Shown here: positions 1 to 10,848 of the stretch, one piece after another
Layout of the letters: the number at the start of each line of letters is the position of its first letter
How positions within the stretch are numbered: the stretch's first letter is position 1
DNA from: Pomphorhynchus laevis
Taxonomy: Eukaryota > Acanthocephala > Palaeacanthocephala > Echinorhynchida > Pomphorhynchidae
Assembly: GCA_012934845.2 (NCBI GenBank)
Contig: WNNJ02002872.1
Location: 62,001-126,000, forward strand
Direction: 5' to 3'
DNA: 64,000 bases
Translations under genes and position numbers: made by a program
Notes under the pieces: model-generated
Database searches by the model: none
Seen by the model: only the letters and a program-made list of their open reading frames with translations
Told to the model about the DNA's origin: nothing

Positions 1-2870
1 ACCCCTTCCGATATCGCTCAACTCTCTTCTGTCCTCATCAAAAAACGCCGTCGTGAGGAAAACGGCGAAACATCTCTCTCCAACCGAAACAACGTCGGAA
101 ATTTTCAAGTTGTCCACACCCGCATCAACATTCGATGGCACTCCATCTCCTCTGTGTGCCTTCTCCGCTAGCCCCTATCAACACCACACACGGTTTTCAC
201 CTCAGCCTCCTCAACACTAGATATATTCTTCATAAATCCGATATCATCCTCAACCTATTCAACAAGCAATCCATTGATCTCTTCTGCCTCACCGAATCCT
301 GGCACTCTGATCTCGACGAACTCTCAATTCGCCGTTTGCTCTCTGCCCGTTGCTCACTTGTCGAATCAGCACGCGCCATAAGCTCATCTCCTTCTAAATT
401 ATCTAATCATGGCGTAATTGTCGCATTCGCTCGTCACCACGTCTCTTCGCAGAATCACTCTCAATTTCATCCCTTGCTCTTTTGAATTGCTCACATATCG
501 TTCTTCTAGCCCGATCACTCTTGATCTCGCCATTGTACACCGTCCGGGTTCATCAGCTCCCACCTCCTTATTTTTACCGAACTCGCTGACCTTCTTTCTC
601 ATTGTTCTTTGTCCTCCATCCCTTCACTCGTTCTTGGCGACTTCAACATCCGCCTTGACCACACCTTTTCTGCCTATTCCATCCGATTCATCATGGTCAC
701 CCTTGATCTCACTTCCAACCACTCCCCGCTTCACACACCTAACATCATACGTCGCCCTTGGAAAAATTTTGACCTCACTCTTCTCTCTCAGCATTACTCA
801 AATCGTCTCTAGCTGCTTCCATAATAACATCTTCCTCTCATCATGATCTCGCATTTCTGTTCGACTCCGAAATCACATCTACTCTCGATCTTCTCTTGCC
901 CTCCAAGCCTCACCTTCACCGTCGATTGCACCGTGCCCAATGGTTTAACATCCAATACATACTCTCAAAGCGCGGACTCCGTCATGCTTTTCGAGTCTAT
1001 CACCGCTCTCTCAAACGTTATATCAGCTCGCTCACTCCGTCTCCGTGATTTCTATTTTGCTCTCTGCCGGTCTCATTTCAACCTACTACGTACCAAATGC
1101 AAATCCTTCTGGCAGCATAAAATCATCACTTCATTCAACTCTAAGTCTCTCTGGCATACTTTTAACTCACTTCTTCTCGCTCCTTTTCGTCTTGCAACAT
1201 CAATCCACATAATTATTCGTCCTCTCTAGACCAAAGTATCCACATTATTCACTCACACCCCCGTCTCTATCCCATCGCACTCTTCCCCGCCTAACCTCAT
1301 CTTCCCGTAACTTTCATTTTCTCACTGTCTCACCTGCCGAAGTCTAATCTGTCCTTATGTCCTAGCCCGACAAAACCTCACCTGCCGAACCCCTGCCTAC
1401 CTTGATACTTAAATCCATATGCTCATCGATATACCCTATCCTCACCACCTTGTTAAACTCGTCCATCAGAAGTCGTATATTTCCTTCACATTGGAAATCC
1501 GCCAACGTACGTCCTCTCCCTAAGAAACAATCGCTCGACCACTCACTTTCTTCTAGATATCGCCCCATTTCCCTCCTCCCTACTCTTTCCAAGCTCTTAG
1601 AGCGCCTTATCTTAATACAGATCAACGTTTATATCTCTTCATCCAATCTGTACCCTCCTTCCCAATCCGCTTTCCGCTCTAATCACTCGACCGAAATCGC
1701 CTGCATGAAAGTTTACAACGACATACTCATTTCTCGTAACAAGGCTATATATAGTGTTCTCATCTCACTCGAACTTTTTTTACGCCTTCGACTTCGTCGA
1801 CCACAACATCCTCCTGTATCGCCTTCGTTATGATTACAGCTTTTCGTCCTCATCCGTAGCATGGTTTGCCTCATATCTATCCGACCGTTCTTCTCGCATC
1901 TGCTCATAATTCATCATTTACCAAGCTTTATCTCCTTAACGTAATGAGGATGTCATTAGCAATACGCTAATGACATCCCCATCTATGCTCATACAACCTC
2001 CCACCGCATATATGATATCGACATTTCTGCCTCCAACTGTCTTTCTTATATCTACAAAAGTCTCTCCTATCTTCATCTCGTTCTAAATCTCGACAAGCCC
2101 AAAATAATGTGGATTCACCCCATCAACCTAACATATCTCCTCCCCTGTATCTTTTACCTCATAAATCATCCCCATAGTCCATGATCTCACTTTCTTAGGT
2201 TTCAATTTCGATGATCACCTTTCCCTTAAACCCTTCGTCCGCAACAAGTCCGCTCGTCTAACTTGATTTTCTGTGACATCCGCCGTATCTGCCCCCAATC
2301 GACTTCCATTCTTGTATGTATCTTCTTTTATCGCTTCTCTTCCCTAAAATCGATTACTGCTAGATCATGTCCGCCAATTCTCAAAAAACCATCATCCTTC
2401 CCCTACAACGCATCATCAACTTTGCCGTTTGAGTGCGCCTACGTTTCCATCACTTCGATTACACATCCAAACATCTTGCCCAATTCGCCTAGCCCACCAT
2501 CTACATTCGCATCCAACTCCGCCTTCTCGTCACTTTTCGTCTCATCGCTGTCGGCTCCCCATCGTTCATCAACCTCCGTTTCTTATACGACACTCACCTC
2601 ACTTTTCTCTATCGTTGCGTCCCGTCATTCCTTCTTATTACACGTTCCCAATTTCTCCAACAACTACGGTCTACGATCCTTTCTCGTTGCCGTACCCTCG
2701 TCTGAAATCAGCTCCATCTCGACGTCCGCCGCGCTCCCTCCTTTATCACATTCAAATATCTCCTCCATTCCCACTTTTTTTTGCCACATGACTTAGATGT
2801 TTGTGTTTTTGTGATCATGCAAGCGGGCGCCGGCACGCATTTACCACACAAAAAAATCATTATTTTTTAT
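1..2870 (+). mobile_element. LINE-A copy 1, CR1/L2-like non-LTR retrotransposon, broken
   Basis: Degenerate non-LTR retrotransposon on the + strand. An APE-type endonuclease region (about 135-800) shows LFCLTESWHSD and LVLGDFNIRLDH. The RT fingers/palm (about 1402-1915) show SRYRPISLL, SAFRSNHSTEIA and WFASYLSDRS. The C-terminal domain (about 2263-2796) matches the CR1/L2 style end seen better in the sister piece at 10545-10790 (NNYGLRSF, LPLDVRRAPS). The RT catalytic YADD block is missing: sequence jumps near 1915-2010 from WFASYL to a post-YADD region, with a small hairpin at the junction. Frame changes are frequent. The 3' end carries a GC-rich motif (about 2812-2850) followed by an A-rich tail, shared with the other LINE-A copies. 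The 5' end runs off the window. Clade assignment rests on motif style and is moderately sure. Confidence 0.8.
1948..1978. repeat. Perfect 13-bp hairpin inside LINE-A copy 1
   Basis: Arms 1948-1960 (ggatgtcattagc) and 1966-1978 (gctaatgacatcc) are perfect inverted repeats around a 5-nt loop. The hairpin lies exactly where the element has lost its RT YADD block, so it may be filler DNA from break repair. Confidence 0.7.
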
Positions 2871-2889
2871 CGAGCTTTGTTGTAAATCT

Positions 2890-3490
2890 AAGCACCGAAT
2901 CATAGGTCGTGAAAAGGCTGTAGGAGAGGCGTAAATAATATGCGACTCTATAGGCGTGCGATAGAGTATTCGAAAGTCATGAACATATAAGGTCCTTTAA
3001 CGAACGTTTAATGAGGCCGATAGTAGGACGACATGAGGAAGCGACTTTAACAACATGCTGACTAATGTCAGGAGTTTTACTAAAGACTCTCCCCTAAGTC
3101 ATCAAATTTGTCAGTAGAGACGATATTGATTTACCTATATGATATTATGCGTGAATAATTGGCGAACCAATTTGCATGTGGCTGTATTTACTAGTGTTAA
3201 TCAAAAGCCCCTGAGAAGAGCACCATTTATTTATAGAATCAAGATCGAGTTATAATGCTTAAGCATATGAATGCTTGCGAATTCATCGCCGTATTAAAAA
3301 TTATCGGCATACATAATACACTCCGATGTTAGATCAGCGATGATGTCATTAACATATTTGTTAAATAGTGGGGCTAATGAAGGAACTCAAAGAGACACCC
3401 GTTGACAATAAAGTGTACTCAGATAAATATCATAATAATAAAGATTTTCTTAAATAAATAAACAAGCCGTCAATAAGTCAGAGTAGATAA
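2890..3490 (-). mobile_element. Jockey-like LINE RT fragment (YADN part)
   Basis: Read on the minus strand, about 3480-3290 gives a degenerate RT palm: GVSLSSFISP (for GVPQGSxxSP), then KYVNDIIADLTSE and CIMYADN, the Y-x-D-D box with its last D changed to N. Several stops and at least one frame change are present. Going further 5' on the same strand, a SYLxDR-like stretch reaches about 3480, where LINE-B begins. A piece of what looks like the same kind of element, covering the preceding RT blocks, lies at 8995-9240 in the same orientation, beyond the LINE-B pair. This suggests one old LINE was split by later insertion. Confidence 0.6.
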
Positions 3491-3518
3491 ATAAATGAAA
3501 AGTACACACGGAGAATCT

Positions 3519-5035
3519 TCAGACATAATAATTAATCTTAGCTTCTTCCTCTTTCCAGACATTACCAACTTTCATGGCCTTAAATCCATGGAGATCTGAG
3601 CCCCACAACCAATCCAGCACTCCGCTTTCCGATTGAACCACCCGGGGTCTTTCACCGTCCCCCCCCCGAAGAATCCAATCGGCGCGGACGATGTGTGTTA
3701 AGCGAGAGACGAGGAGCTTCAGAAACCTTGGTCTTTGCTCTGGGGGACGTCCTCTAGAGAAGAAGATTAATACCGAGATAGCCCAGGTGCCACAGAGGCG
3801 CACCTGGGTTTTCCCATTCAACGACAGATGCTGGGCCCGTTTAGAGCCCAACTAGCTCTCTTCAGGATTCGTTTTAGTCTATCCAGGTCAGCTTTCGCCG
3901 ACCAGTTCACCGAAACGGTGAACCCCAGGTATTTTACTCGACTTGTGAAGGTAGGGACTGGTTCAGAGGCAAATATGGAGGAGAGTGCAGAGAGTGCTAA
4001 TCTCTTAAGCTTTTGGTCTTTTTTGTGTTATCCAATAAGTACAATAAATCTTTGTTGGACATTGTATCTGAGGAACCATCGGCCGTGACTTTGACATAGC
4101 TTTTGTTAGGGGAAGAAGCAACTGGCTTATACTTATTTCGATATTCTTTAAAGGATCGGCAACGGCGGGACCACGCCGGGTGATCTCCGCCACAGTTACA
4201 ACAGACCGGATTGGCATCGCATCTGTCACCACTCGACAAGGAGGGGCATAGAGCGTTCGTGCAGAAGCCGCATATTTTTAATTCTTTACAAGTCGAGGCT
4301 CAATGATCCCACTTATGACAATGATTACAATGAGGAAACATAAAGTTGTTTGTTTCTATGATCGAGAACTTTAGATTATACCCTATAAAGGGTTTAAATG
4401 AATTTGTGCACAAAGTGTGTGCGTTATCAACATCGCAGGTGACGAACGCCACTGGGAGGGCGTCCCCAGATTTGGAATCTAAAGTCCGAATTGAACCGAG
4501 TTTGTATTGTTTTTCGAGAATCTCAGTGTCATTAGCATCCAAAAACTGAGGAAAATTAGTGACTTTTAATGTAGCCTGGATAGGATTTAGCTCTAATGTT
4601 CCCAATTGGGACAGATGTTTATCAAAGTAAGATTTATAAGTTACCATCAGGTCGTGGGTAGCGAACGAAATTTTTAGTGAATTTGGTAATATCTTGATAT
4701 TATTGAAGACTACCCTGCCAGGGTAGTCTTGTACAAACTTTCGTAGAAAAACATTAAATAAGTAATGCCTTTCGGTGGACTTGGTGGCCATAATAATCAC
4801 CAAATTGTTTTGTTTTTGTAATGGGGGGAGTTCCCCCTGAGTCAGAATTTATGTTAACTGAAACATAACTTACCTGAAAGTCTTGTAATGTCGATTTTAA
4901 GTCAGAAAATACCTTCTTTCCATCTGAATCCATCGAAATATCTGTGTTTTTCGCTGAAAATTTACTAGAGTTGAAAGTGTTTGAACCTCCGACAGTACTT
5001 TCACTCATTTGATGAATAAATTATTATAAATATCG
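3519..5035 (-). mobile_element. LINE-B copy 1, Jockey/I-like, internally deleted chimera (ORF1 joined to ORF2 3' end)
   Basis: Minus-strand non-LTR element. ORF1 starts near 5008 and runs to about 4010. It has an RRM-like middle (VTNFPQFLDANDTEI) and zinc knuckles ending in CCNCGGDHPAWSRRC. At about 4008-4020 it joins directly, in an A-rich stretch, to the 3' part of ORF2 (KYLGFTV, SVNWSAKADLDRL, SRGRPPEQR), which runs to about 3560. The whole endonuclease and RT catalytic region is absent. The ORF2 part closely matches copy 2 (5036-8975), but the ORF1 protein is only about 40% similar to copy 2 by eye. The element therefore looks chimeric rather than a simple deletion. Its 5' end abuts the 5' end of copy 2 head to head. 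Confidence 0.75.
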
Positions 5036-5119
5036 ACTAATACGCACTGCACACGATCGTGTACTAAGGAAGCATTGTTGTTATTTTAGTGTATTGCGAA
5101 AATAACGTTTCGTAAAAAA

Positions 5120-6237
5120 ATGTCGAAAAAAGTAAGTGCGGAGCTTCAAAAGAACTCTATGCAGTGCAATTCAACGAATTTTGTCGGAACTCCTGTTAAA
5201 GAAGGACTAGAACAAGCTTTTCTAGATGGAATTCAACACAACACGAAGGTCAGTAACGTTTCTACTTTTTATGGTAATGGGAAGATGCTTCCACCCATAC
5301 CAAAACAAAAGAATCTTATAATTATTAAGCCTAAACTTCCGTTACAACGACATAATCTATTCGAAAAATTTCTAAAGAATTTTTGTGCAAATTATCCCTC
5401 GAGGATAATATTCAATAACGTGAAGTTTCTTCATTCCGAAATCAAAATCTCCTTTGCAACGGCGGACATGGCAAAGGAGTATACTGGGTTTTTCAGATCG
5501 AATTTGTCTAATTTTGGTGAACTTACTGAGAAACCTATCCTATCTACCTTGAAAGTAACGAACCTCCCCTGTTGGGTTGACGATGGAGACCTCGAAAATC
5601 TCTGCGCATCTTTTAGAGTCAGTAATTTTAGACTATTGAAAGGAAAGGACGGGGTACCTATCCCCGTCGGATTTTGCTCCGCCCCTATAGATAGGGCAGA
5701 AACACTTGACAAGTCAAATTACAACCCGTTTATGGGTCTCAATCTCAGGTTTCAGTTAATTGAAAGTGATGAATTCACTTTCCCCCACTGCAGTCGGTGT
5801 CACAAATGGGGGCATTGGTCCTCCAGCTGCAGTGGGACACCTACCTGTGGGGTATGCGGTTCCGCTAATTGCCCCGCCTTACTGTCCGACGTACGTTGTG
5901 TAGCCGCCCCGTCCTGTTCTAACTGCGGGGGTGCCATCCTGCCTGGGGCAGGAAATGTGGAATTTTCAAAGATTATAGGAATCGTTTTCAGAAGCCATCT
6001 AAGACTCCTGCCTCCTTTTCACAAGCATCCTCTCATCGGATGGATGATGCGGACATTATAAAACTCATCGACGTGAAAAATGAAGTTTCATATAGAAAGC
6101 TACAGAATCTAATCCTGATGGCCCTGGGTTCGGTAGGGCCCAATCCCTCCGTACCGGCTTCTAAAGTATTACCGGAATCAAAGAAGAGGGGGCTTCGGCC
6201 CATACTGTCCCCCCACTCAAGATCGGTAAAATGCTGA
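5120..6237 (+). pseudogene. LINE-B ORF1, nucleic-acid-binding protein with CCHC knuckles
   Basis: ORF1 of LINE-B copy 2, which would coat element RNA and help form the RNP. The ATG at 5120 opens a frame with an RRM-like fold (RIIFNNVKFLHSEIKISFAT, then STLKVTNLPCWVDDGDLENL). Zinc knuckles follow: CSRCHKWGHWSSSC fits C-x2-C-x4-H-x4-C, a second Cys-rich block comes next, and then CSNCGG. At about 5930, in a run of five G, the frame slips by one. The +1 frame continues the third knuckle (HPAWGRKC) and a basic/polar tail to a stop at 6237, so the true ORF1 is about 370 residues. The copy-1 ORF1 at 4010-5008 is a distant relative. Confidence 0.75.
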
Positions 6238-6377
6238 GTGGCAAACAACATAGGGGAAATGAAGATGCTGCCCAGGGGCAAGTACCAACCACGGATGGGG
6301 CTAGTGGCAAGAAGGGTAACTTTCCTGCACCTAGCTCTGTCTAGGTAGGCAATCCCCCTTCCAACTAATCCATCACA

Positions 6378-8840
6378 ATGCATAGTACTCGTGAGCCTTT
6401 TTCACTAAATGTTTTTCAGTGGAACTCGGGAGGTGCTTCTGCCCTTAGACTTTTATCCGGTAGAGATGCAGATGTTATAGTCCTTCAGGAGACGCGGTCT
6501 ATCCGTCTTCCCCAGGACATTACTCGATTTATCCCAAAGCATATCTGTTCCCACTATACTCCGTACATAACCCCGCCTCACTCCTCTTCATCTCAAGGTC
6601 TTTTAACCCTAGTTAAATGCTCCTTAAGGTCTTCCCTCCTACTAAACTATTCTTGTCCAGCCCTGTCTTGTTGAGTTATTTCACTCTGTAAGAACGGTAA
6701 ACGCCTCAGTCTAGCCAATGTCTACATCCGGCCAGGGGAGATTCACAAAAACCGCGACCTCCTGGATGGTATTATTGATAGCGGCTATGACATGATACTT
6801 GGAGACTTCAACGACAGAACTGGTCGTTGGATCAACGCATCACTTCGCAGAGCTAGGAACGGTTATCTTATTCACAAACCACCGTCCCCCACCTTTCATT
6901 GTACATCAACAAATTCAATCCTCGACATTTTACTGCTTCACTCAAGGTGGTTGCTTAAACCTATCTGTACGGAGAAGTCGCGCCAACAATTGTCCACCTC
7001 TCATGACCTAATTCGTTGGAGAATTGAGGAAGATACATTGCTTCGAAGGAGGTTTCACTTTGATCCGATCAGAGTAGCCTTCTTCCAGGCGGCTATCCGA
7101 CTCTTTCCCCGAATAGGAAATCAGAGTCTGACCGAATTTAATACCTACCTCTTTTCGCAAGCTACCGCGATTCTATCGACTACCTATAAAGGTCGTATAT
7201 ACAATCCCACTCCGACGAAACTCAAGGTCCTAGCAAAATTACTGAACCTCCCTAATCTCTCTGCTTCCGCCAAACAGGCCCTCTCGAATGAATACTGGAG
7301 CACTAGATACAGGTTCCAGCTGAGTAGGGATAGGACGAGTATTGCTCGCCTTAATCCTTCTCAGTCTTCTTTTTGGAAGATTTTCAAGAGGGAGAAGTTT
7401 GTTTGCTGGAAGGATAAAGCATTGGGTTGGATAGGGAAGGTAGGCCTTGAAAAATTTTTGGAGGAGTCACTAGCCCTACAAAACTATGGAGCCACTCAAT
7501 CACCTCAACCAATCCCGCCTTGGTGTAACTTCAGGAGTAGGGATATATCTGTTACGGATATTCTTAACTCCTGGGGTCCACTCCCGGGCACCTCCAAATC
7601 CGTCGTTCCACTTTCTTCTCGGGTCTGTCAGCTTTTGACAGCTGATCAGAGAAGAGAGGTGGCTGTAACAATGCTTTTAGCCTCTCCATCCGATGTAGCA
7701 GGCATCAATATTAGTAAGCGTGTTTTTATTCCTAAGAAAAAATCCTGCTCATGTCCTAAAGACCTGCGTCCCATTTCGATTCAAAATTCCCTCGTGTCTA
7801 TTTACGAAAAAGCGCTTGCGCGTAAAATCCGCGACAATTAAGTAGGCGTAATTTGATCCCTCCAGGTTTTCATGGGTTCGTCAAAGGTCGCTCGGTCCAT
7901 TCAGCAGTAGGTGAGGTGGAACAGTTTTGTCGGGAGAATAGCCATCGCCTAGTCGTGGCTATTTTCCTTGACTTTTCTGCTGCATTTGACCGTATCTCCA
8001 TTCCTTTTGTGATCTCTTCTCTACGGTCCCTCGGGTTGCCTGCGAGAATTGTGAACAGGGTGGAGATCCTGCTGTACACCAAGCGGTTTTATTATGAAGA
8101 CGACCCTGATGCGCGTCAGTTCTACCCTATTACGGGTGTGCCTCAAGGTTCACCTCTTTCTCCTATATTATATCTTGCTGCCTCCATTAATCTATTTAAA
8201 ATATTTAAACGCGAACAACGTCTTGTGGTGTATGCTGATGACACCACAGCCCTGTTCTCTGGACACAGGTGCAAAGACGTAGTTTCTGACATCAGCCGCT
8301 TCTTTTTAAGATTAAAAGACCTTTTACCCATATCCAATCTTATTTTAAACTCCGCCAAATCGCAGGCGGTTGTCTTTCATGGCACCACTGCAACAAAGAA
8401 AAAACTTAAGAGATTAGCACTCTCTGCACTCTCTTCCATATTTGCCTCTGAACCACTCCCCACCTTCACAAGTCGAGTAAAATACCTGGGGTTCACCGTT
8501 ACGGTGAACTGGTCGGCGAAAGCTGACCTGGATAGACTTAAACGTATCCTGAAGAAAGCTAGGTGGGTCCTGAAACGGGCTCAGCATCTGTCATTGAAAG
8601 GGAAAACCCAGGTGCGCCTTTGGGGTACCTGGGCTATCTCGGGACTAGTCTTCTTCTCAAGAGGACGTCCCCCAGAGCAAAGGCTAAGGTTTCTTAAGCT
8701 CCTCGTCTCTCGTTTACCAAGCATAGTCCGCGCCGATTGGATTCTTCGGGGGGGGGTGAAAGACCCCGGGTGGTTCAGTCGGAAGGCGGCGTGTTGGATC
8801 GGTTGGGGGGGGCTCAGATCCCCCTGGACCTGAGGCCATA
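6378..8840 (+). pseudogene. LINE-B ORF2, endonuclease-reverse transcriptase
   Basis: ORF2 encodes the APE endonuclease and RT used for target-primed reverse transcription. Endonuclease marks are FQWNSGG, VLQETRS, MILGDFNDRTG and STSHDLI (an SDH-like box). RT marks are FVKGRSVHSA, AIFLDFSAAFDRI, GVPQGSPLSPILY and VVYADDTTAL, the catalytic YADD. The C-terminal region has VKYLGFTV and SRGRPPEQR. Disruptions are an in-frame TGA at 6672-6674, a break between 7839 and 7853 just before the RT core, and a slip in the G run near 8805. The unslipped frame gives a natural end, QIPLDLRP and TAG at 8838-8840. No RNase H follows. Confidence 0.8.
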
Positions 8841-8994
8841 GAAGAAGAAAAGAGTTAGAAGACTGAAGAGCTACTGACTTTCTATTGTTGTGTCTGATCT
8901 GGTTTATTGCATGTTTCTTTTTCTCTTTTTTATGTGTAGTTAAGAAAGTCTTTATTATTATTGTTATTTTCATTTGCCCCTGATTCCGACGCTA

Positions 8995-9240
8995 GATAAC
9001 TTATTAACAAGAAAAATGACAATAACTGTCAAATGAATTTGACAAATCGATAAAGATCACATCCACCTGTATGCCTTGTCTTAATGAGTCTACTCAACCA
9101 GATCTTGTTTCTACGAGATTGGTTATCCTTGAGTGATTCGGTCTAAATCCATGTTGCCTAAACTTGGATTTAGGCATTATTCGATTTAAATATTTATAGT
9201 AATATCCGAATCGATCAGCGGTGGTTTAATATGCAAAGTT
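8995..9240 (-). mobile_element. Jockey-like LINE RT fragment (FRPNHS part)
   Basis: The minus strand encodes RT blocks 1-2 of a Jockey-type LINE: KFRQHGFRPNHSRITNLVE, one stop, then LRQGIQVDVIFIDLSNSFDS. The sequence stops at about 8995, where LINE-B copy 2 ends. The following RT blocks of a similar element occur at 2890-3490 in the same orientation, which fits a single host LINE opened by the LINE-B insertions. Confidence 0.6.
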
Positions 9241-9420
9241 GATTGTATTATTATGTCATATATAGGGTATTAATGTGCTGTGGTATAAATCGTGCAATGT
9301 AATGGGTGATCTCAATTAATTTAGTTTTCTGCAGAACAATGACGTCATCATCCCGATCTGGCAAAAGACGAAAGGCAGAAGCACCTCCCAAATTCCACTA
9401 AAGGATGCTCAATGAAAAAT
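9240..9420 (-). mobile_element. LINE-B endonuclease fragment
   Basis: The minus strand reads WNLGGASAFRLLPDRDD, VIVLQKTKLIE and IARFIPQHI. These match in order the start of the LINE-B ORF2 endonuclease at about 6420-6560 (WNSGGASALRLL, VIVLQETRS, TRFIPKHICS). It is a short, older copy. Confidence 0.6.
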
Positions 9421-9599
9421 GGGTCTCGACTACTTCTCATTACGTTGACTCACAATGAGATAGACAAACTAACTATTTGTTCTGGTGACATGAAGGTTGC
9501 CCATTCTGCTACCATCATACTATAGGCATGAGTCGAATATGCAGATATTTTGTTTGGTTCAGGTGCTGTAACTTTGAAATTTCGTTGTGGTTCAAATAA

Positions 9600-10540
9600 A
9601 ATAGATTTATATTTACGTGACAAATGCGTGCTGGCGCACGCTTACATGACAACGAAGGAAAAAAGTCTAAATCATGTGTCGAGAAGGTGGGAACGGATGA
9701 TGTATTTGAATGTGATAAATAAGGGAGCGCGGCGGACGTTGACAGGGAGTTAATTCCTGGCGAGCGGAGCGGCGACGTTGAAGGATCGGAGACCGTAGTT
9801 GTTAGATAAATAGGGAACGTAGAGTAATAGGAAATGACGGGAACGCAACGATGGAGAGGTGATACGAGTGTCGTCTAAGAAAGGGAGGTTGATGAACGAT
9901 GGGGAGCCGACAACGATGAGACGAAAAGTGACGAGAAGAACGCGGAGTTGAATGCGGATGTGGATGGTGGGCTAGGAAAGTTGGGCAAGATATGTTGATG
10001 TGTTGTCGAAGTGACGGACACGTAGGATCACTTGAACGGCAGAGTTGATGGTGAGTTGAAGTGGAAGAATGATGCATTTTAGAGAATTAGCGCAAATGCT
10101 GGAGCAGTAATCGATTTTAGGGAAAAGAAGCGATGAAAGAAGATATATACAAGAACGGAAGTCGATAAGGGGCCGATACGGCGGATGTCACGGAGATTTA
10201 AGTTAGACGAGCGGACCTTGTTCCAGACAACGGGTTTAAGGGAAAGGTTATCATCAAAATGAAAGCCTAAGTGAGATTGTGGATTATGAGGATGATTGAT
10301 GAAGTAAAAGATACAGGAGGAGATATGTTAGGTTGACGGGGTGGATCCACATTATTTCGGACTTACCGGGGTTTAGAACGATATGAAGATAAAAGAGGAG
10401 TTTGTAAATTGAAGAAAGACAGTTTGAGGCAGAAATTCCGATATCGTGAATGCGATGGCGGGTGCATGATCATATATGATGATATCATCGGCGTATTGCA
10501 TGACGCTAAATGAGTAAGATTTGATACACGGAGAGAGATC
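9600..10540 (-). mobile_element. LINE-A copy 2, 3' half (RT YADD to 3' end)
   Basis: Minus-strand continuation of the LINE-A element whose 5' half is at 10855-12210. It starts with KSYSFSVMQYADDIII (catalytic YADD about 10500-10485) and continues through the RT thumb and C-terminal region. It ends near 9615 with the GC-rich 3' motif also found at 2812-2850 and 10795-10830. This is the only LINE-A piece here that keeps the YADD box. Confidence 0.75.
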
Positions 10541-10848
10541 CCCATCGTTCATCAACCTTCCTTTCTTAGACGACACTCGTCCCACCTCGATATCGCTGCG
10601 TTCCCGTCATACCCTCTTACTCCACGTTCCCAATTACTCCAACAACTATGGTCTCCGATCCTTCATCATCGCCGCCTCACTCGCCTGGAATCAACTCCCT
10701 CTCGACGTCCGCCGCGCTCCCTCCTTTATCACATTTAATCACCTCCTCCGTTCACACCTTATCGTCACATAATTTACATTTTTGTTTTGTTGTGGTCATG
10801 TAAGCGTGCCCAGGCACGCATTTGCCACGTTAAAATAAATATTTTTTT
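10541..10848 (+). mobile_element. LINE-A 3'-end fragment inserted in inverse orientation
   Basis: A plus-strand 5'-truncated LINE-A: NYSNNYGLRSF, SLAWNQLPLDVRRAPSF and NHLLRSHLIVT, then the 3' UTR motif and an A/T tail near 10830-10848. It interrupts the minus-strand LINE-A copy 2 between the WFASYLSNRS and YADD blocks. The 5-bp word agatc occurs on both sides (10536-10540 and 10849-10853), a possible short target-site duplication. Confidence 0.75.

Larger units (their letters stand above)
5036..8975 (+). mobile_element. LINE-B copy 2, near full-length Jockey/I-like non-LTR retrotransposon
   Basis: About 3.9 kb on the + strand: 5' leader, ORF1 (5120-6237), ORF2 (6378-8840) and a short 3' UTR ending in a TTATTATTATTGTTATT-like tail near 8955-8971. 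Both ORFs carry a few disruptions, so the copy is dead but fairly young. No RNase H domain follows the RT, which favours a Jockey-type over an I-type element. It lies head to head with LINE-B copy 1, and the pair sits between two pieces of an older LINE. Confidence 0.85.

Noticed and set aside
3828-4088. Plus-strand ORF over LINE-B copy 1, and similar antisense ORFs at 8581-8973, 16170-16397, 21149-21390
   Set aside because: Antisense shadows of element coding on the other strand.
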